A stretch of 64,000 bases of DNA from Deltaproteobacteria bacterium (GCA_021778115.1 JAJYCS010000001.1:1-64000), one strand, 5' to 3'; positions 18,028-27,414 are shown, counted from the stretch's first letter. The notes: generated from the sequence alone by a model not told the origin. A program made the numbers and translations.

Positions 18028-18978
18028 ATGGAACAGCGTCCCACCATCTTGATCATCGACGACACCCCGATCAATATCCGGATACTCTCCGAGCTCCTGA
18101 TGGACCGTTGTGAGGTCATCTTCGCCGCCAGCGGCCGGGAAGGGCTCGAGCGGGCCATGACCGCCCGTCCCGACCTGATCCTACTGGACATCATGATGCC
18201 CGGGATGGACGGTTACGAGGTCTGCCGCCGTCTCAAGGCGGAGCCCGCCACCCAGGATATCCCAGTGATCTTCGTCACCGCCCTGGGTGCGGAGGCGGAC
18301 GAGGCGCGGGGGCTGCAGGCCGGGGCCATCGACTACATCACCAAACCGATCAGCCCGGCCATCGTCAGGATGCGGGTTCATAACCACCTGGAGCTGAAGC
18401 GGCACCGGGACCTGCTGGCGGAGATGGCGACCCTGGATGGGCTGACCGGCATCGCCAACCGGCGACGGTTTGATGAGCTGCTGCAGCTGGAGTGGCATCG
18501 AGCCCGGCGCACCGGCCACCCGTTGTCGCTGTTGATGATCGACATCGACCATTTCAAGCGGTACAACGACCGCTACGGTCATCTGCAGGGGGATGACTGT
18601 CTGCGGGCCGTGGCGCAGGCCCTCTGCCGGGCGATGCAGCGGGGGGGCGATCTGGTTGCCCGCTATGGCGGCGAGGAGTTCGTCTGCATCCTGGCCGAGA
18701 CCGATGCCGCAGGGGCACAGGCTGTTGCCGAGCGTCTGCTGGCCCAGGTGGCGGCCCTGCAGATACCCCATGAGGACTCGCCGGTGGCGCCGCAGGTGAC
18801 CATCAGCATCGGCTACTGCACCGCCACCAGTCTCTCGGGGCATACCTGGCAACAACTGGTCAGCTGCGCCGACCGCAACCTGTACCAGGCCAAACAGGCC
18901 GGCCGCAACCGCGTCGCGGTCTGCGATCTGGCCCATTGCAATCTCTTATCCTGTGATGAAACGGAGCAGAACCCATGA
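18028..18978 (+). CDS. Receiver-GGDEF response regulator (diguanylate cyclase)
   Basis: A 316-residue protein: receiver domain (~1-125) with phospho-acceptor Asp in LILLDIMMPGMDG and Lys in ITKP, then a GGDEF domain (~140-300) with an intact RYGGEEFVCI active site. Phosphorylation by an unknown kinase should control c-di-GMP synthesis. It sits between hemA and hemC, and its stop overlaps the hemC start by 4 bases, so hemC translation is coupled to it. A c-di-GMP enzyme inside a haem operon is unusual. Confidence 0.93.
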   Translation: MEQRPTILIIDDTPINIRILSELLMDRCEVIFAASGREGLERAMTARPDLILLDIMMPGMDGYEVCRRLKAEPATQDIPVIFVTALGAEADEARGLQAGAIDYITKPISPAIVRMRVHNHLELKRHRDLLAEMATLDGLTGIANRRRFDELLQLEWHRARRTGHPLSLLMIDIDHFKRYNDRYGHLQGDDCLRAVAQALCRAMQRGGDLVARYGGEEFVCILAETDAAGAQAVAERLLAQVAALQIPHEDSPVAPQVTISIGYCTATSLSGHTWQQLVSCADRNLYQAKQAGRNRVAVCDLAHCNLLSCDETEQNP

Positions 18979-19913
18979 CCGTACAACGTCTTCGCATCGG
19001 TACCCGGGCCAGCCAGCTGGCCCTCTGGCAGGCCAACTGGACCAAGGCGCAACTGGAGCAGCGCTATCCCGGCATAACGGTGGAGCTGGTTAAGATCAAG
19101 ACCATGGGGGACAAGATACTTGATGTGCCGCTGGCCCAGGTGGGGGGAAAGGGGCTCTTCGTCAAGGAGATCGAGGAGGCGATGCTGCGGGGGGAGATCG
19201 ACCTGGCGGTGCACAGTATGAAGGACGTCCCCACCGAGTTTCCGGACGGGCTGGGGCTGGTGGTGACCACCGAGCGGGAGGACCCACGGGACGCCTTCAT
19301 CGCTGACGGGATCACCTTCAGCCAGCTGCGGCAGGGGGCCCGGATCGGCACGAGCGCCTTGCGGCGTCAGGCCCAGCTCTTACAGGCCCGCCCCGACCTG
19401 GAGATGGTCATTATCCGCGGTAATGTGGAGACCCGGATCCGCAAACTGAAGGAAGACAATCTGGATGCGGTGATCCTGGCCGCTGCCGGCCTGAAGCGAC
19501 TGGGATTCACCGATGTCATCAGCGAACTGTTGCCCACCGACTTCTCCATCCCGGCCATCGGCCAGGGGGCGTTGGGGCTTGAGTGTCGTCTGGACGATCA
19601 GGCTACCATCGAGGCGCTGGCCTTTCTGAACCATGCTGAGACCGCGGCGGCGGTGGCCGCCGAGCGGGCCCTGCTCAAACGGTGTGAAGGGGGATGCCAG
19701 GTGCCGATTGCGGCCCATGGCGCAGTCCACGGCGCTATTCTGACCCTTGTTGGGTTCATCGCCTCGGTGGATGGCCGGCAGACCGTGCGGGATAGCATGA
19801 CTGGCGCCGTGGGCGACGCCGTCACGCTGGGGCGCGACCTTGCCGACCGGCTGCTGGCCGCCGGCGGACGCAGGATACTTGAGGATGTCTACCAGCGTGA
19901 ACTGGGCGCCTGA
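18975..19913 (+). CDS. hemC: Porphobilinogen deaminase (hydroxymethylbilane synthase)
   Basis: A 312-residue enzyme joining four porphobilinogens into hydroxymethylbilane. The dipyrromethane cofactor is held by C241 in CEGGCQVPIA, matching C242 of the E. coli enzyme. RIGTRASQLALWQA and HSMKDVPTEFP are further signatures. It overlaps the upstream REC-GGDEF gene by 4 bases, and the cobA-hemD start probably lies inside its 3' end. Confidence 0.96.
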   Translation: MTVQRLRIGTRASQLALWQANWTKAQLEQRYPGITVELVKIKTMGDKILDVPLAQVGGKGLFVKEIEEAMLRGEIDLAVHSMKDVPTEFPDGLGLVVTTEREDPRDAFIADGITFSQLRQGARIGTSALRRQAQLLQARPDLEMVIIRGNVETRIRKLKEDNLDAVILAAAGLKRLGFTDVISELLPTDFSIPAIGQGALGLECRLDDQATIEALAFLNHAETAAAVAAERALLKRCEGGCQVPIAAHGAVHGAILTLVGFIASVDGRQTVRDSMTGAVGDAVTLGRDLADRLLAAGGRRILEDVYQRELGA

Positions 19914-21438
19914 TCAGCACAGCGGTATGGTCTACCTGGTGGGGGCGGGCCCGGGGGATCCCGGGCTCGTCACCGTTCGGGGGGTCGCCTGCCTTGAGCG
20001 GGCCCAGGTGGTGATCTACGACTACCTGGCAAACCCCACACTGCTGGGGTATGCCCCGGCCGGTGCGGAACTGATCTACGCCGGCAAGATCGGCGGCCGC
20101 CACAACCAGGATCAGGGGGAGATCAACCGTCTCTTGATCGACCGGGCCCGCCTCGGCAGGCGAGTGGTGCGGCTTAAGGGGGGTGACCCGTTTGTCTTCG
20201 GCCGTGGGGGCGAGGAGTGCCAGGCCCTGGCCGCAGCCGGCATCCCGTTCGAGGTAGTGCCGGGGGTGACGGCTGCCGTGGGGGCGGCGGCAACGGCGGG
20301 TATCCCCCTGACCCATCGCGGCTACACCCCTTCCGTGGCCTTTGTCACCGGTCATGAGGAGGAGGGGAAGGCGGAATCTGCCATCGACTGGCCACGGCTT
20401 TCCACCGGCGGCGGCACCATCGTCTTTTACATGGGGATGACCCACCTGCGCCACAACATGGCCCAGCTGGTGGCCCACGGCCGGGCGCCCCGGACGCCGG
20501 TGGCCCTGATCCGCTGGGGCACCACTCCGCAACAGCAGGTGTTGACCGGCACCCTGGCCGACATCGCCGATCGGGCAGCCGCCGCCGGTTTCAAACCGCC
20601 GGCCCTGATTGTCGTGGGTGAGGTGGTGGGACTGCGGGACCAGCTGGCCTGGTTCGACCGTCGCCCCCTGTTCGGCAGGCGGATCATGATCACCCGGGCC
20701 GCCGATCAGGTCGGCGAGTTTTCCCGGATGCTGACGGAGCGGGGAGCGGCGGTTGTTGAATGCCCCACCATCACGCTGGTCCCCCCTGATGCGTGGGATG
20801 AGATTGATGCCGCCATTGACGAGCTTGCCGCCTATGACTGGCTGATCCTGACCTCGGCCAACGGGGTGCGGTTCTTCTTTAACCGGCTGCGGGAACTGGG
20901 CAGAGACAGCCGCAGCCTGGGGCGTTGCAAGGTCTGCGTGGTAGGACCGAAGACGGCGGAGCAGCTGCAGGGGCAGGGTATCGTGCCGGACTTGCTGCCT
21001 GAAGAGTTCACCGCCGAGGGGGTTGCGGCGGCCTTCAGCCGGATCGGTATCGCCGGGCAGCGTCTGCTGTTTCCCCGGGCCGACGGGGCCCGGGAGGTGA
21101 TCATGACGGAGCTGACCCGGCTGGGGGCCACGGTGCACGCGCCGGTGGTCTACGGCAACCGGCTGCCCCAGGCGTTGCCGGAGGGGGTCGTTGAAGCGCT
21201 GGAACAGCGGCGGCTGGAGGTGATCACCTTCAGCGCCTCGTCCACGGCGCGTAACCTGGCCACCCTGGTGGGGGGCGCCGGACGCCTGGTCGATCTGCTG
21301 GACGGCGTGGTGGTGGCCTCCATCGGGCCGATCACCTCCGCCACCTGCCGGGAGCTGGGGCTCTCCGTGACCGTGGAGCCGGGACGCGCGACCCTCGCCG
21401 ATCTGGTGACGGCGTTGGAACGGTATTTCACCCGCTAA
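19885..21438 (+). CDS. cobA: Uroporphyrinogen-III C-methyltransferase / uroporphyrinogen-III synthase fusion
   Basis: A 517-residue two-domain enzyme. The first half (~10-255) is the SUMT methyltransferase (VYLVGAGPGDPGL, VVRLKGGDPFVFGRGGEE) feeding sirohaem; the second (~265-510) is the HemD synthase that closes hydroxymethylbilane to uroporphyrinogen III. The track ORF starts at 19840. I favour the ATG at 19885, overlapping hemC by 29 bases; the ATG at 19927 is possible but weakly supported. With the first gene of the operon it makes the full precorrin-2 and sirohydrochlorin steps. It ends the operon before a hairpin terminator. Confidence 0.93.
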   Translation: MSTSVNWAPDQHSGMVYLVGAGPGDPGLVTVRGVACLERAQVVIYDYLANPTLLGYAPAGAELIYAGKIGGRHNQDQGEINRLLIDRARLGRRVVRLKGGDPFVFGRGGEECQALAAAGIPFEVVPGVTAAVGAAATAGIPLTHRGYTPSVAFVTGHEEEGKAESAIDWPRLSTGGGTIVFYMGMTHLRHNMAQLVAHGRAPRTPVALIRWGTTPQQQVLTGTLADIADRAAAAGFKPPALIVVGEVVGLRDQLAWFDRRPLFGRRIMITRAADQVGEFSRMLTERGAAVVECPTITLVPPDAWDEIDAAIDELAAYDWLILTSANGVRFFFNRLRELGRDSRSLGRCKVCVVGPKTAEQLQGQGIVPDLLPEEFTAEGVAAAFSRIGIAGQRLLFPRADGAREVIMTELTRLGATVHAPVVYGNRLPQALPEGVVEALEQRRLEVITFSASSTARNLATLVGGAGRLVDLLDGVVVASIGPITSATCRELGLSVTVEPGRATLADLVTALERYFTR

Positions 21439-21460
21439 GCAGTCTCCCCATCCAAACGGG

Positions 21461-21491
21461 AAGGCCCCGCCGGTATTCCCGACGGGGCCTT
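21461..21491. terminator. Bidirectional terminator between cobA-hemD and flgM
   Basis: Perfect arms AAGGCCCCG and CGGGGCCTT around a 13-base loop, between two convergent genes. The U-tract is short on both sides (TTCT and TTCCC), so efficiency may be modest. Confidence 0.75.
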
Positions 21492-21523
21492 CTGCGCATC
21501 ACGGCGGTCTGCCCGGCCGGGTG

Positions 21524-21808
21524 TCACTCCTTGAGCAGTTGGAGCATCTTGCCGGCCACATCCTGTCCGCTTATGTTGTAACTCCCCTGGGCCAGCTGGT
21601 CCTTTACCTGGTTGACCTTGTCCCAACGGACCTCACCGTTTGAGGGGGCCACATCGGCCACCTTGGCCATCAGGTCGGAGAGCTGGACATGAAAGGCGCT
21701 CTGGCTCCCCTGGCTGTCGCTGCTGGAGCGGCTCTTTTCCGTTGTCGCAGGACGCAGTACCGGCTGCACACCAAAGATCATCGCCTGTTGCCCGGTATCA
21801 ATTCGCAT
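21524..21808 (-). CDS. flgM: Negative regulator of flagellin synthesis FlgM (anti-sigma-28)
   Basis: A 94-residue protein matching FlgM, which holds the flagellar sigma factor FliA until the hook is complete. The C-terminal signature RWDKVNQVKDQLAQGSYNI...VAGKML is clear; the N-terminal half is low-complexity and probably disordered, as in the family. The ATG at 21808 follows GGAGGG; two earlier in-frame ATGs are less well placed. It lies 57 bases after the M16 peptidase gene and has no flagellar neighbour here. Confidence 0.88.
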   Translation of the reverse strand: MRIDTGQQAMIFGVQPVLRPATTEKSRSSSDSQGSQSAFHVQLSDLMAKVADVAPSNGEVRWDKVNQVKDQLAQGSYNISGQDVAGKMLQLLKE

Positions 21809-21865
21809 GGCATCTCCCTCCATTACTCCTTCCATCGGACAGGGGGCCGAAAAACTTGAGGCTGA

Positions 21866-23272
21866 TCATGGCAGGGGGAGGGTCCGCACGGCGCCGAAGC
21901 TGCTCAAGGGGCGGTCGAAGCGTCGGTCATCCCCCACCACCACCAGTTTGAAGGCGTCCGGGTGCAGGTGGCGTCGTGCCGCCTGCAGCACCTCCTCGCG
22001 GGTCACGGCGGCGATCCGCTGCCGGTAGCGGTCCAGGTAGTCGGGGGGATAGCCGTAGAACTCCAGCCGTGCCTCCTGGTTGACGATGCTGGCCGGGGTG
22101 GTGAAGGCGAACAGGAAGGAGTTGATGATGGACTCCTTGGCCAGCGTAAGCTCCTCTGCACTGACCGGCGCCGTGCGGATCCCGGCGATGATGGAGGTCA
22201 TCAGGCTGATGGTCCTGGCCGTGGTGTCGGCCTTGGTCTCGGTCTCGGCGATAAAGGTGCCGGGGAAGCGGCGTCCCACGTCGAACGCGCTGTCAACGTT
22301 GTAGGCAAGCCCCTGGTTGGTCCGTATCTCCATCATCAGACGGGAGGTGAAGCTCCCCCCCAGGATAAAATCAAGCAGACGGACGGCGTAGAGATCGGGA
22401 TCATCCTTGGTGATCCCCAGGTGCCCCAGCCTGATCACCGTCTGGTTGATCCGTTTGCGGGCAAACAGGACCTCCGGGGTAACGGTCTGCGGTACCGGCG
22501 GGACGGCCGGTAGCGCCAGCGGGGTGGCGGGACGCCACGATCCGATGAGCCGGTTCAGCCGGTCGACGATCGCGTTGCGGTTGAAGTCGCCGGCCACGGT
22601 GATGATCAGATTGTCCGGCCGGACAAAGCGCTGCTGGAAGGCCGTCAGGTCAGTGCGGGTGATGGCGGTGATGGAGGCGGCGGTGGGGATCACCCCCAGG
22701 GGATGACCGCGGTAGATCGCCCGGATGAGCTCCCGGTCGGCCAGCTCCTTCGGGTCGTCGTTCTGGCGCCGGATCGCCTCAAGGGCCCGCTGCCGGGCAA
22801 CCGTGAACCGTTGCTCGTCGAAGCGGGGGTGGTGCAGGATATCGCCGAACAGCTCCAGGCTGCGGGGCAGATTCCTGGTAAGGGTGGTCATGGTGACGGT
22901 GCCGCTGTCGGCGCCAAAGGAGCTCTCCACCGACGAGGCCATGTATTCCAGTTCGTCGTCCAGCTGGGCCGCTGTCAGCCTCGTGGTGCCGCCACCACGC
23001 AGCTGTGCCCCGGTCAGGGCCGCCAGACCGCTCTTGCCGGGTGGATCGTAGACCGAACCGGTATGAATGAGGGCGCTCACCGTGACGATCGGCAGCTCGT
23101 GGTCCTCAAGCAGGTAGACCGGGGTGCCGTTGTCAAGGAGGAGCCGTTCCGCCCGCGGGATGGTGAAATGGAGGGGGGGAAACTGCATGGTGCGGGGATT
23201 TTCCCGGTCTGCCCCCCAGGCCGTGCCCAGACAGCAGAGGGTGATCAGCAGTGTGGTGAAGCAGGTTCTCAT
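21866..23272 (-). CDS. M16 family peptidase-like subunit lacking HxxEH
   Basis: A 468-residue exported protein with a signal peptide (~1-20) and the two-lobed M16 architecture. At the place of the zinc motif it reads GLAALTGAQL, so HxxEH is missing and it is probably catalytically inactive, like the alpha subunit of mitochondrial processing peptidase. Its start overlaps the stop of the active paralogue by 4 bases, and the two likely form a periplasmic heterodimer. The substrate is unknown. Confidence 0.9.
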   Translation of the reverse strand: MRTCFTTLLITLCCLGTAWGADRENPRTMQFPPLHFTIPRAERLLLDNGTPVYLLEDHELPIVTVSALIHTGSVYDPPGKSGLAALTGAQLRGGGTTRLTAAQLDDELEYMASSVESSFGADSGTVTMTTLTRNLPRSLELFGDILHHPRFDEQRFTVARQRALEAIRRQNDDPKELADRELIRAIYRGHPLGVIPTAASITAITRTDLTAFQQRFVRPDNLIITVAGDFNRNAIVDRLNRLIGSWRPATPLALPAVPPVPQTVTPEVLFARKRINQTVIRLGHLGITKDDPDLYAVRLLDFILGGSFTSRLMMEIRTNQGLAYNVDSAFDVGRRFPGTFIAETETKADTTARTISLMTSIIAGIRTAPVSAEELTLAKESIINSFLFAFTTPASIVNQEARLEFYGYPPDYLDRYRQRIAAVTREEVLQAARRHLHPDAFKLVVVGDDRRFDRPLSSFGAVRTLPLP

Positions 23273-24771
23273 GGGGTGGTCCCTCCGGTGGCGGTTTTGG
23301 TCAGGATGCCGACCGTCCGGTTCGAGCGGGTGAACCAGGCGCGGGCTACCCGCTGGATGTCGGCGGGGGTGACCCGCGCCACCTTGGCGCGGTAGGTCAG
23401 CAGGTAGCGCCAGCTGCCGGCCACCGCCTCATACTCGGTCAGGTTGCGGGCCAGACCGCCGTTGGTCCCCATCCGCCTGATCTCCTGGAACTCAAGTTGA
23501 TTGAGAATCTTCTGCAACTCCCACGGGGTGACCGGTTCCTTTTTCAGGCGATCCAGTTCATCAAGGAGCGCCTGTTCCACCTCTCCGGCGGTATGCGGCG
23601 CCCGGGGCGAGGCCGCCAGCACGAACAGGCTGGGGTAGAGGCTGCCGGGAGCGGTAAAGGTGGAGACATCGCTGGCGAGCTGTTTTTTGAGCACCAGCGA
23701 ACGGTAGAGCCGGGAGGTGCGCCCCTGGCTCAGGAGGGCTGAGATCACGTCGAACACCTCGTCGTCCTTGTCCCCCAGGGCGGTCTTGTGGAAGCCGATC
23801 AGCACCTCGGGCTCGGCATCGGCCCGTACTTCAACCCGTCGTTCCCCCCGTTGGGGTTCCTCCTGCACCGTCACCGTCGGCACCGGCGTCCCCGGGGGGA
23901 TCTCCCCGAAGTAGCGTCCCACCAGTCTGATCACCTGCTGTGGGTTGATATCCCCCACCACGGCGATAACGGCGTTATTGGGGGCGTAATAGCGGTGCAG
24001 GAACCGTTCCGCCTTGGTGCGGGAGAGGAACTGGATGTCGGACATCCAGCCGATGGTGGGCTGCCCGTAGGGGTGGGCCTGGTACGAGGCGGCCAGGAAG
24101 GTCTCCCAGAGCTTGGCTGAGGGTTCGGCATCGTAGGAACGCCGGCGCTCCTCCATCACCACCGCCCGTTCGGTGTAGAACTCCCGCAGCACCGGATCCC
24201 GCATCCGGTCCGATTCAATGGCCGCCCAGAGCTCCAGTTTGTTGGAGGGGAGCGAGATCAGGTAGGTGGTGCCGTCCTTGGCGGTGAAGGCGTTGTAGCC
24301 CACCCCGCCGTTGCGGGAATAGAGATCGAAGAACTCATCCTTGACCACGTAGCGCTCCGCCTCTTTCTCAAGGGCGGCCAGTCTGGCCTGCAAGGCGGCA
24401 ATACGGGCCGGGTCCCCCTTCTTCTCCTTCGCCTGCTCCGCCATCATCAGCTGGGCGGTGGCCTCGATCTTGTCCAGGAGCGGCTTTTCCGCGGCATAGT
24501 CGGTGGTGCCCAGGGTCTTGGTCCCCTTGAACAGCATATGCTCCAGCATATGGGCCACTCCCCGCTCATCGCTCCGTTCGTTCACACTTCCCACCTTGAA
24601 GCGGATCCAGGCGGAGACGGTGGGGGAGGTGTGGCGTTCCACCATCAGCAGCTTCAGGCCGTTTTGGTAGGTGTGTTCCACCACCCGGCCATCGAGGCCT
24701 GCCGCCTGCAGCGGCAGGGGGGCGGTCAGCCAGATAAGCAGCAGACAGCCGGAGATCAGATGTCTCATCAT
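23269..24771 (-). CDS. M16 family zinc metallopeptidase (active subunit)
   Basis: A 500-residue exported insulinase-family peptidase. A signal peptide (~1-23) is followed by the inverted zinc motif HMLEH in AHMLEHMLFKGT; the downstream glutamate is probably in ERAVVMEERR. A charged helical insertion (~110-150) separates the zinc motif from the next conserved block. Partner of the inactive paralogue downstream. It follows mlaD by 15 bases on the same strand. Confidence 0.92.
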   Translation of the reverse strand: MMRHLISGCLLLIWLTAPLPLQAAGLDGRVVEHTYQNGLKLLMVERHTSPTVSAWIRFKVGSVNERSDERGVAHMLEHMLFKGTKTLGTTDYAAEKPLLDKIEATAQLMMAEQAKEKKGDPARIAALQARLAALEKEAERYVVKDEFFDLYSRNGGVGYNAFTAKDGTTYLISLPSNKLELWAAIESDRMRDPVLREFYTERAVVMEERRRSYDAEPSAKLWETFLAASYQAHPYGQPTIGWMSDIQFLSRTKAERFLHRYYAPNNAVIAVVGDINPQQVIRLVGRYFGEIPPGTPVPTVTVQEEPQRGERRVEVRADAEPEVLIGFHKTALGDKDDEVFDVISALLSQGRTSRLYRSLVLKKQLASDVSTFTAPGSLYPSLFVLAASPRAPHTAGEVEQALLDELDRLKKEPVTPWELQKILNQLEFQEIRRMGTNGGLARNLTEYEAVAGSWRYLLTYRAKVARVTPADIQRVARAWFTRSNRTVGILTKTATGGTTP

Positions 24772-24786
24772 CGCGGGGTATCCCTC

Positions 24787-25869
24787 CTAAAACAGTGACA
24801 ACTTCACGTAACGGCCGGGGTGCTGCCTGATGTCCAGCACCAGGGCATCCAGGGATTCCACGGTTTTATTCAGCTTGTCGTACAGCTCCTGTTCGTTGAT
24901 CAGCTTGCCGGCGGTACCCCGGCCGGTCTTGATCCTCGTGGTGATAGCCTCCAGATCCTGCATCGATCGGTCGGCGGCGGTAACCAGGGCAACGGCCTGG
25001 TCGTACAACGCCTTGTCGTTGAGGAGCATCCCGATGGTGGACTCCTTGGAGGTCAGCTTCCGGTTCAGCTCCCGCACGTCGTCTGCCGCCTGGATGCTCT
25101 TGTCGGCCAGGGCGGAGAGCTTCACATACAGGGTCTTGTCGTAGATGAGGCGGCTCAAGGTCCCCTGGGAGGTCTGGATATCCTGCAGGGTCTTGTCAGC
25201 CCTGGTCAGGATGCTCATCAACCGGTCGTAGGGTTCGCTGTTGCGGGCAAAACGGCCCAGGCTCCCCTGACCCCGGTTGATGGTGGCGGTCAGCTCGTGC
25301 AACTCCGCCGTAAGACGGACCGTGTTGGTGTAGAGGGTGGTATCGGTGGCCAGTTTGCCCAGGGTCCCCTTGCCCTGGCGGATGTCGTCCACGATGCTGT
25401 TTAGCTTGTCAAAGGTAACCCCGGCCTTCTGGGCCACGTCATCCAGGGTATGTACCGGCTGCCCCCGGAAGCTGGTGGGGGGATGCTCGAAGTACTGCTG
25501 AGAGGGCATGATATCCACATACTTCTCCCCCATCAGTCCACGGGTCTTGATGGTGATCGGCGAATCGGGCCCCACCTTCTTCGTGGCCTCCCGGTCCACC
25601 TGCAGGGTGATGGTCACCGCATTGCTCCGGCGCGGGTCCTGGAAGCGGATATCCTGCACCACCCCCACATCCACCCCTGCCAGCCAGACCGGCGCCCCGG
25701 CCTTGAGCCCCACCACGTTGTCCATGGTGACCGTGAGGGTGCTGGTGGGGGTGAATAGCTTGGTCTTCTGCCCCATCAGCAGGATCGCCCCGGCCAGCAG
25801 CAGGAGCGCCGCCAGAATAAAAATGCCGGCCCGTACCTGGGCCCAGCCGATCTGATCGCTTCGTTCCAT
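24787..25869 (-). CDS. mlaD: MlaD/MCE family lipid-transport protein
   Basis: A 360-residue protein. One N-terminal membrane helix (~12-34) is followed by an MCE domain (~40-120; LKAGAPVWLAGVDVG), then a long helical C-terminal part. That part holds five loose copies of a GTLGKL...D..LY motif (for example QGKGTLGKLATDTTLY and KGRGTAGKLINEQELY). MCE proteins form hexameric channels moving phospholipid between the membranes. I use the ATG at 25869, 13 bases after mlaF ends; the longer track ORF overlaps mlaF. Confidence 0.9.
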   Translation of the reverse strand: MERSDQIGWAQVRAGIFILAALLLLAGAILLMGQKTKLFTPTSTLTVTMDNVVGLKAGAPVWLAGVDVGVVQDIRFQDPRRSNAVTITLQVDREATKKVGPDSPITIKTRGLMGEKYVDIMPSQQYFEHPPTSFRGQPVHTLDDVAQKAGVTFDKLNSIVDDIRQGKGTLGKLATDTTLYTNTVRLTAELHELTATINRGQGSLGRFARNSEPYDRLMSILTRADKTLQDIQTSQGTLSRLIYDKTLYVKLSALADKSIQAADDVRELNRKLTSKESTIGMLLNDKALYDQAVALVTAADRSMQDLEAITTRIKTGRGTAGKLINEQELYDKLNKTVESLDALVLDIRQHPGRYVKLSLF

Positions 25870-25882
25870 AAGGGTCACCGTC

Positions 25883-26644
25883 TCATACAAAGAGTGATGC
25901 GTCCGTGGGCTGGAGAAACTCCCGGACATGGGGCAGGGCGCAGGCCTTCAGCCCCTCTTCGGTGCCGTCGAAGGCCAGCCTGCTCGCAACAATGAGGGAA
26001 AACCGCTGGGAGGTGGCAAAGGCGGTCGGCAGGTCGTGGGTCACCATCAGGGTGGTCTTGCCCGCCTCCTGCAGACGCCGCATCAGCGACACGATGTTGT
26101 AGACCCCGATCGGGTCCAGGCCGGTGGTCGGCTCGTCAAAGAAGATGTAGTCCGGATCCGCCGCCAGGGCGCGGGCGATGGCCACCCGCTTCTTCATCCC
26201 CCCCGACAGTTCCGCCGGGTACAGGTCAAGGGCCGGCTCCACCCCGACAAAGCGCAGCTTCTCCCGCACGATCGCCTCGATCTCCGCCTCCGGCAGCCGT
26301 CCCTCCTCGAACAGGCGGTACCCCACGTTCTCCCCCACGGTCATGGAATCGAACAAGGCCCCCCCCTGAAAGACGATGGCGATCTTTTTCCGTTGTTCAC
26401 GGTAGTCGGACTCCGGACGGCCGGTGATCTCCTGCCCGTTGATGAAGATATGGCCGGACTGGGGCTGGATCAGCCCCAACAGCAGCTTCAGGATAGTGGT
26501 CTTGCCGGCGCCGCTCACCCCCAGGATGGTCCGGTTCACCCCCCGCTCCAGCAGCAGATCGAAGTCGGTCAGGATGGTCCGGCCGCCCACCCGGTAGCAG
26601 ACCTGCTCCATCCGTATGCAGGACTCCACTGCAGGCGCCGTCAT
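25883..26644 (-). CDS. mlaF: MlaF-type ABC transporter ATPase
   Basis: A 253-residue ABC ATPase energising the MlaE permease. Walker A GVSGAGKTT, Q-loop FQGGALFDS, signature LSGGMKKR, Walker B YIFFDEPTTGLDP and the switch His in VTHD are all intact. FQGGALFDSMTV is typical of the Mla/Ttg2A branch. It overlaps mlaE by 4 bases. Confidence 0.94.
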   Translation of the reverse strand: MTAPAVESCIRMEQVCYRVGGRTILTDFDLLLERGVNRTILGVSGAGKTTILKLLLGLIQPQSGHIFINGQEITGRPESDYREQRKKIAIVFQGGALFDSMTVGENVGYRLFEEGRLPEAEIEAIVREKLRFVGVEPALDLYPAELSGGMKKRVAIARALAADPDYIFFDEPTTGLDPIGVYNIVSLMRRLQEAGKTTLMVTHDLPTAFATSQRFSLIVASRLAFDGTEEGLKACALPHVREFLQPTDASLFV

Positions 26645-27411
26645 CTGAACACCACAAAGATCTTGGCCAGGAAGAAATCCACCATCAGCACCGAGACGGA
26701 GGAGATCACCACCGCCCGTTTGGCCGCCGCCCCCACCCCCTCGGCGCCACCGCCGGTGTTGAGGCCGGTGTAGCAGGCGATCATGGTGATCAGGCCGCCG
26801 AAGGCCAGCGGCTTGACCAGCCCTTCGACGTAGTCCAGCGGAAACAGGAACTGGGTAAAGGAGGAGAGGTACAGGGTGGGGCTGATGCCGTAACCGGCGG
26901 CCATGAGGTAACCCCCCAGCAGCGAGACGGCGTCGGTCATGACCGCCAAAAGCGGCATGGCCAGCAGCATCGCCTTCAGGCGTGGCGTCACCAGACGCTG
27001 GATGATGTCGGTCCCCTCCACCCGCATGGCGTCCACCTGTTCGGTGACGATCATGGTGCCCAGCTCGGCGGTGATGGCGGAGCCGACCCGGCCGGCCACC
27101 ATCAGGGACGAGAGGACCGGCCCCAGCTCCTTGATCATGGTCACCGCCACCATGCCGCCCACATAACTGGTGGCGGCAAACGGCTTCAGCTGGATCAGGA
27201 ACTGCAGCGCCATCACCATGCCGGTGAACAGGCCGGTGAGGAAGCAGATGGTGATGGAGCCGAACCCCAGCTTGTCGAACTGGATGGCGAAGTCGCGGTA
27301 GTAGCGGGGACGCTGGAAGATCCGGTGGAACGCCTGCCAGCCCAGGAGGAAGACCCCCTGGAGATCGGCAAAGAACCGTAGGGCGGCCCGGTCGATTCGG
27401 GAGAGACGCAT
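26641..27411 (-). CDS. mlaE: MlaE-type ABC transporter permease
   Basis: A 256-residue integral membrane protein of the MlaE/Ttg2B family with the conserved stretch TKELGPVLSSL-like (here MIKELGPVLSSLMVAGRVGSA) and EQVDAMRV. It moves lipid in the inner membrane together with MlaF and the MCE protein. It begins 3 bases after the lon stop codon. No mlaA, mlaB or mlaC is present in the window. Confidence 0.94.
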   Translation of the reverse strand: MRLSRIDRAALRFFADLQGVFLLGWQAFHRIFQRPRYYRDFAIQFDKLGFGSITICFLTGLFTGMVMALQFLIQLKPFAATSYVGGMVAVTMIKELGPVLSSLMVAGRVGSAITAELGTMIVTEQVDAMRVEGTDIIQRLVTPRLKAMLLAMPLLAVMTDAVSLLGGYLMAAGYGISPTLYLSSFTQFLFPLDYVEGLVKPLAFGGLITMIACYTGLNTGGGAEGVGAAAKRAVVISSVSVLMVDFFLAKIFVVFR

Positions 27412-27414
27412 CGC

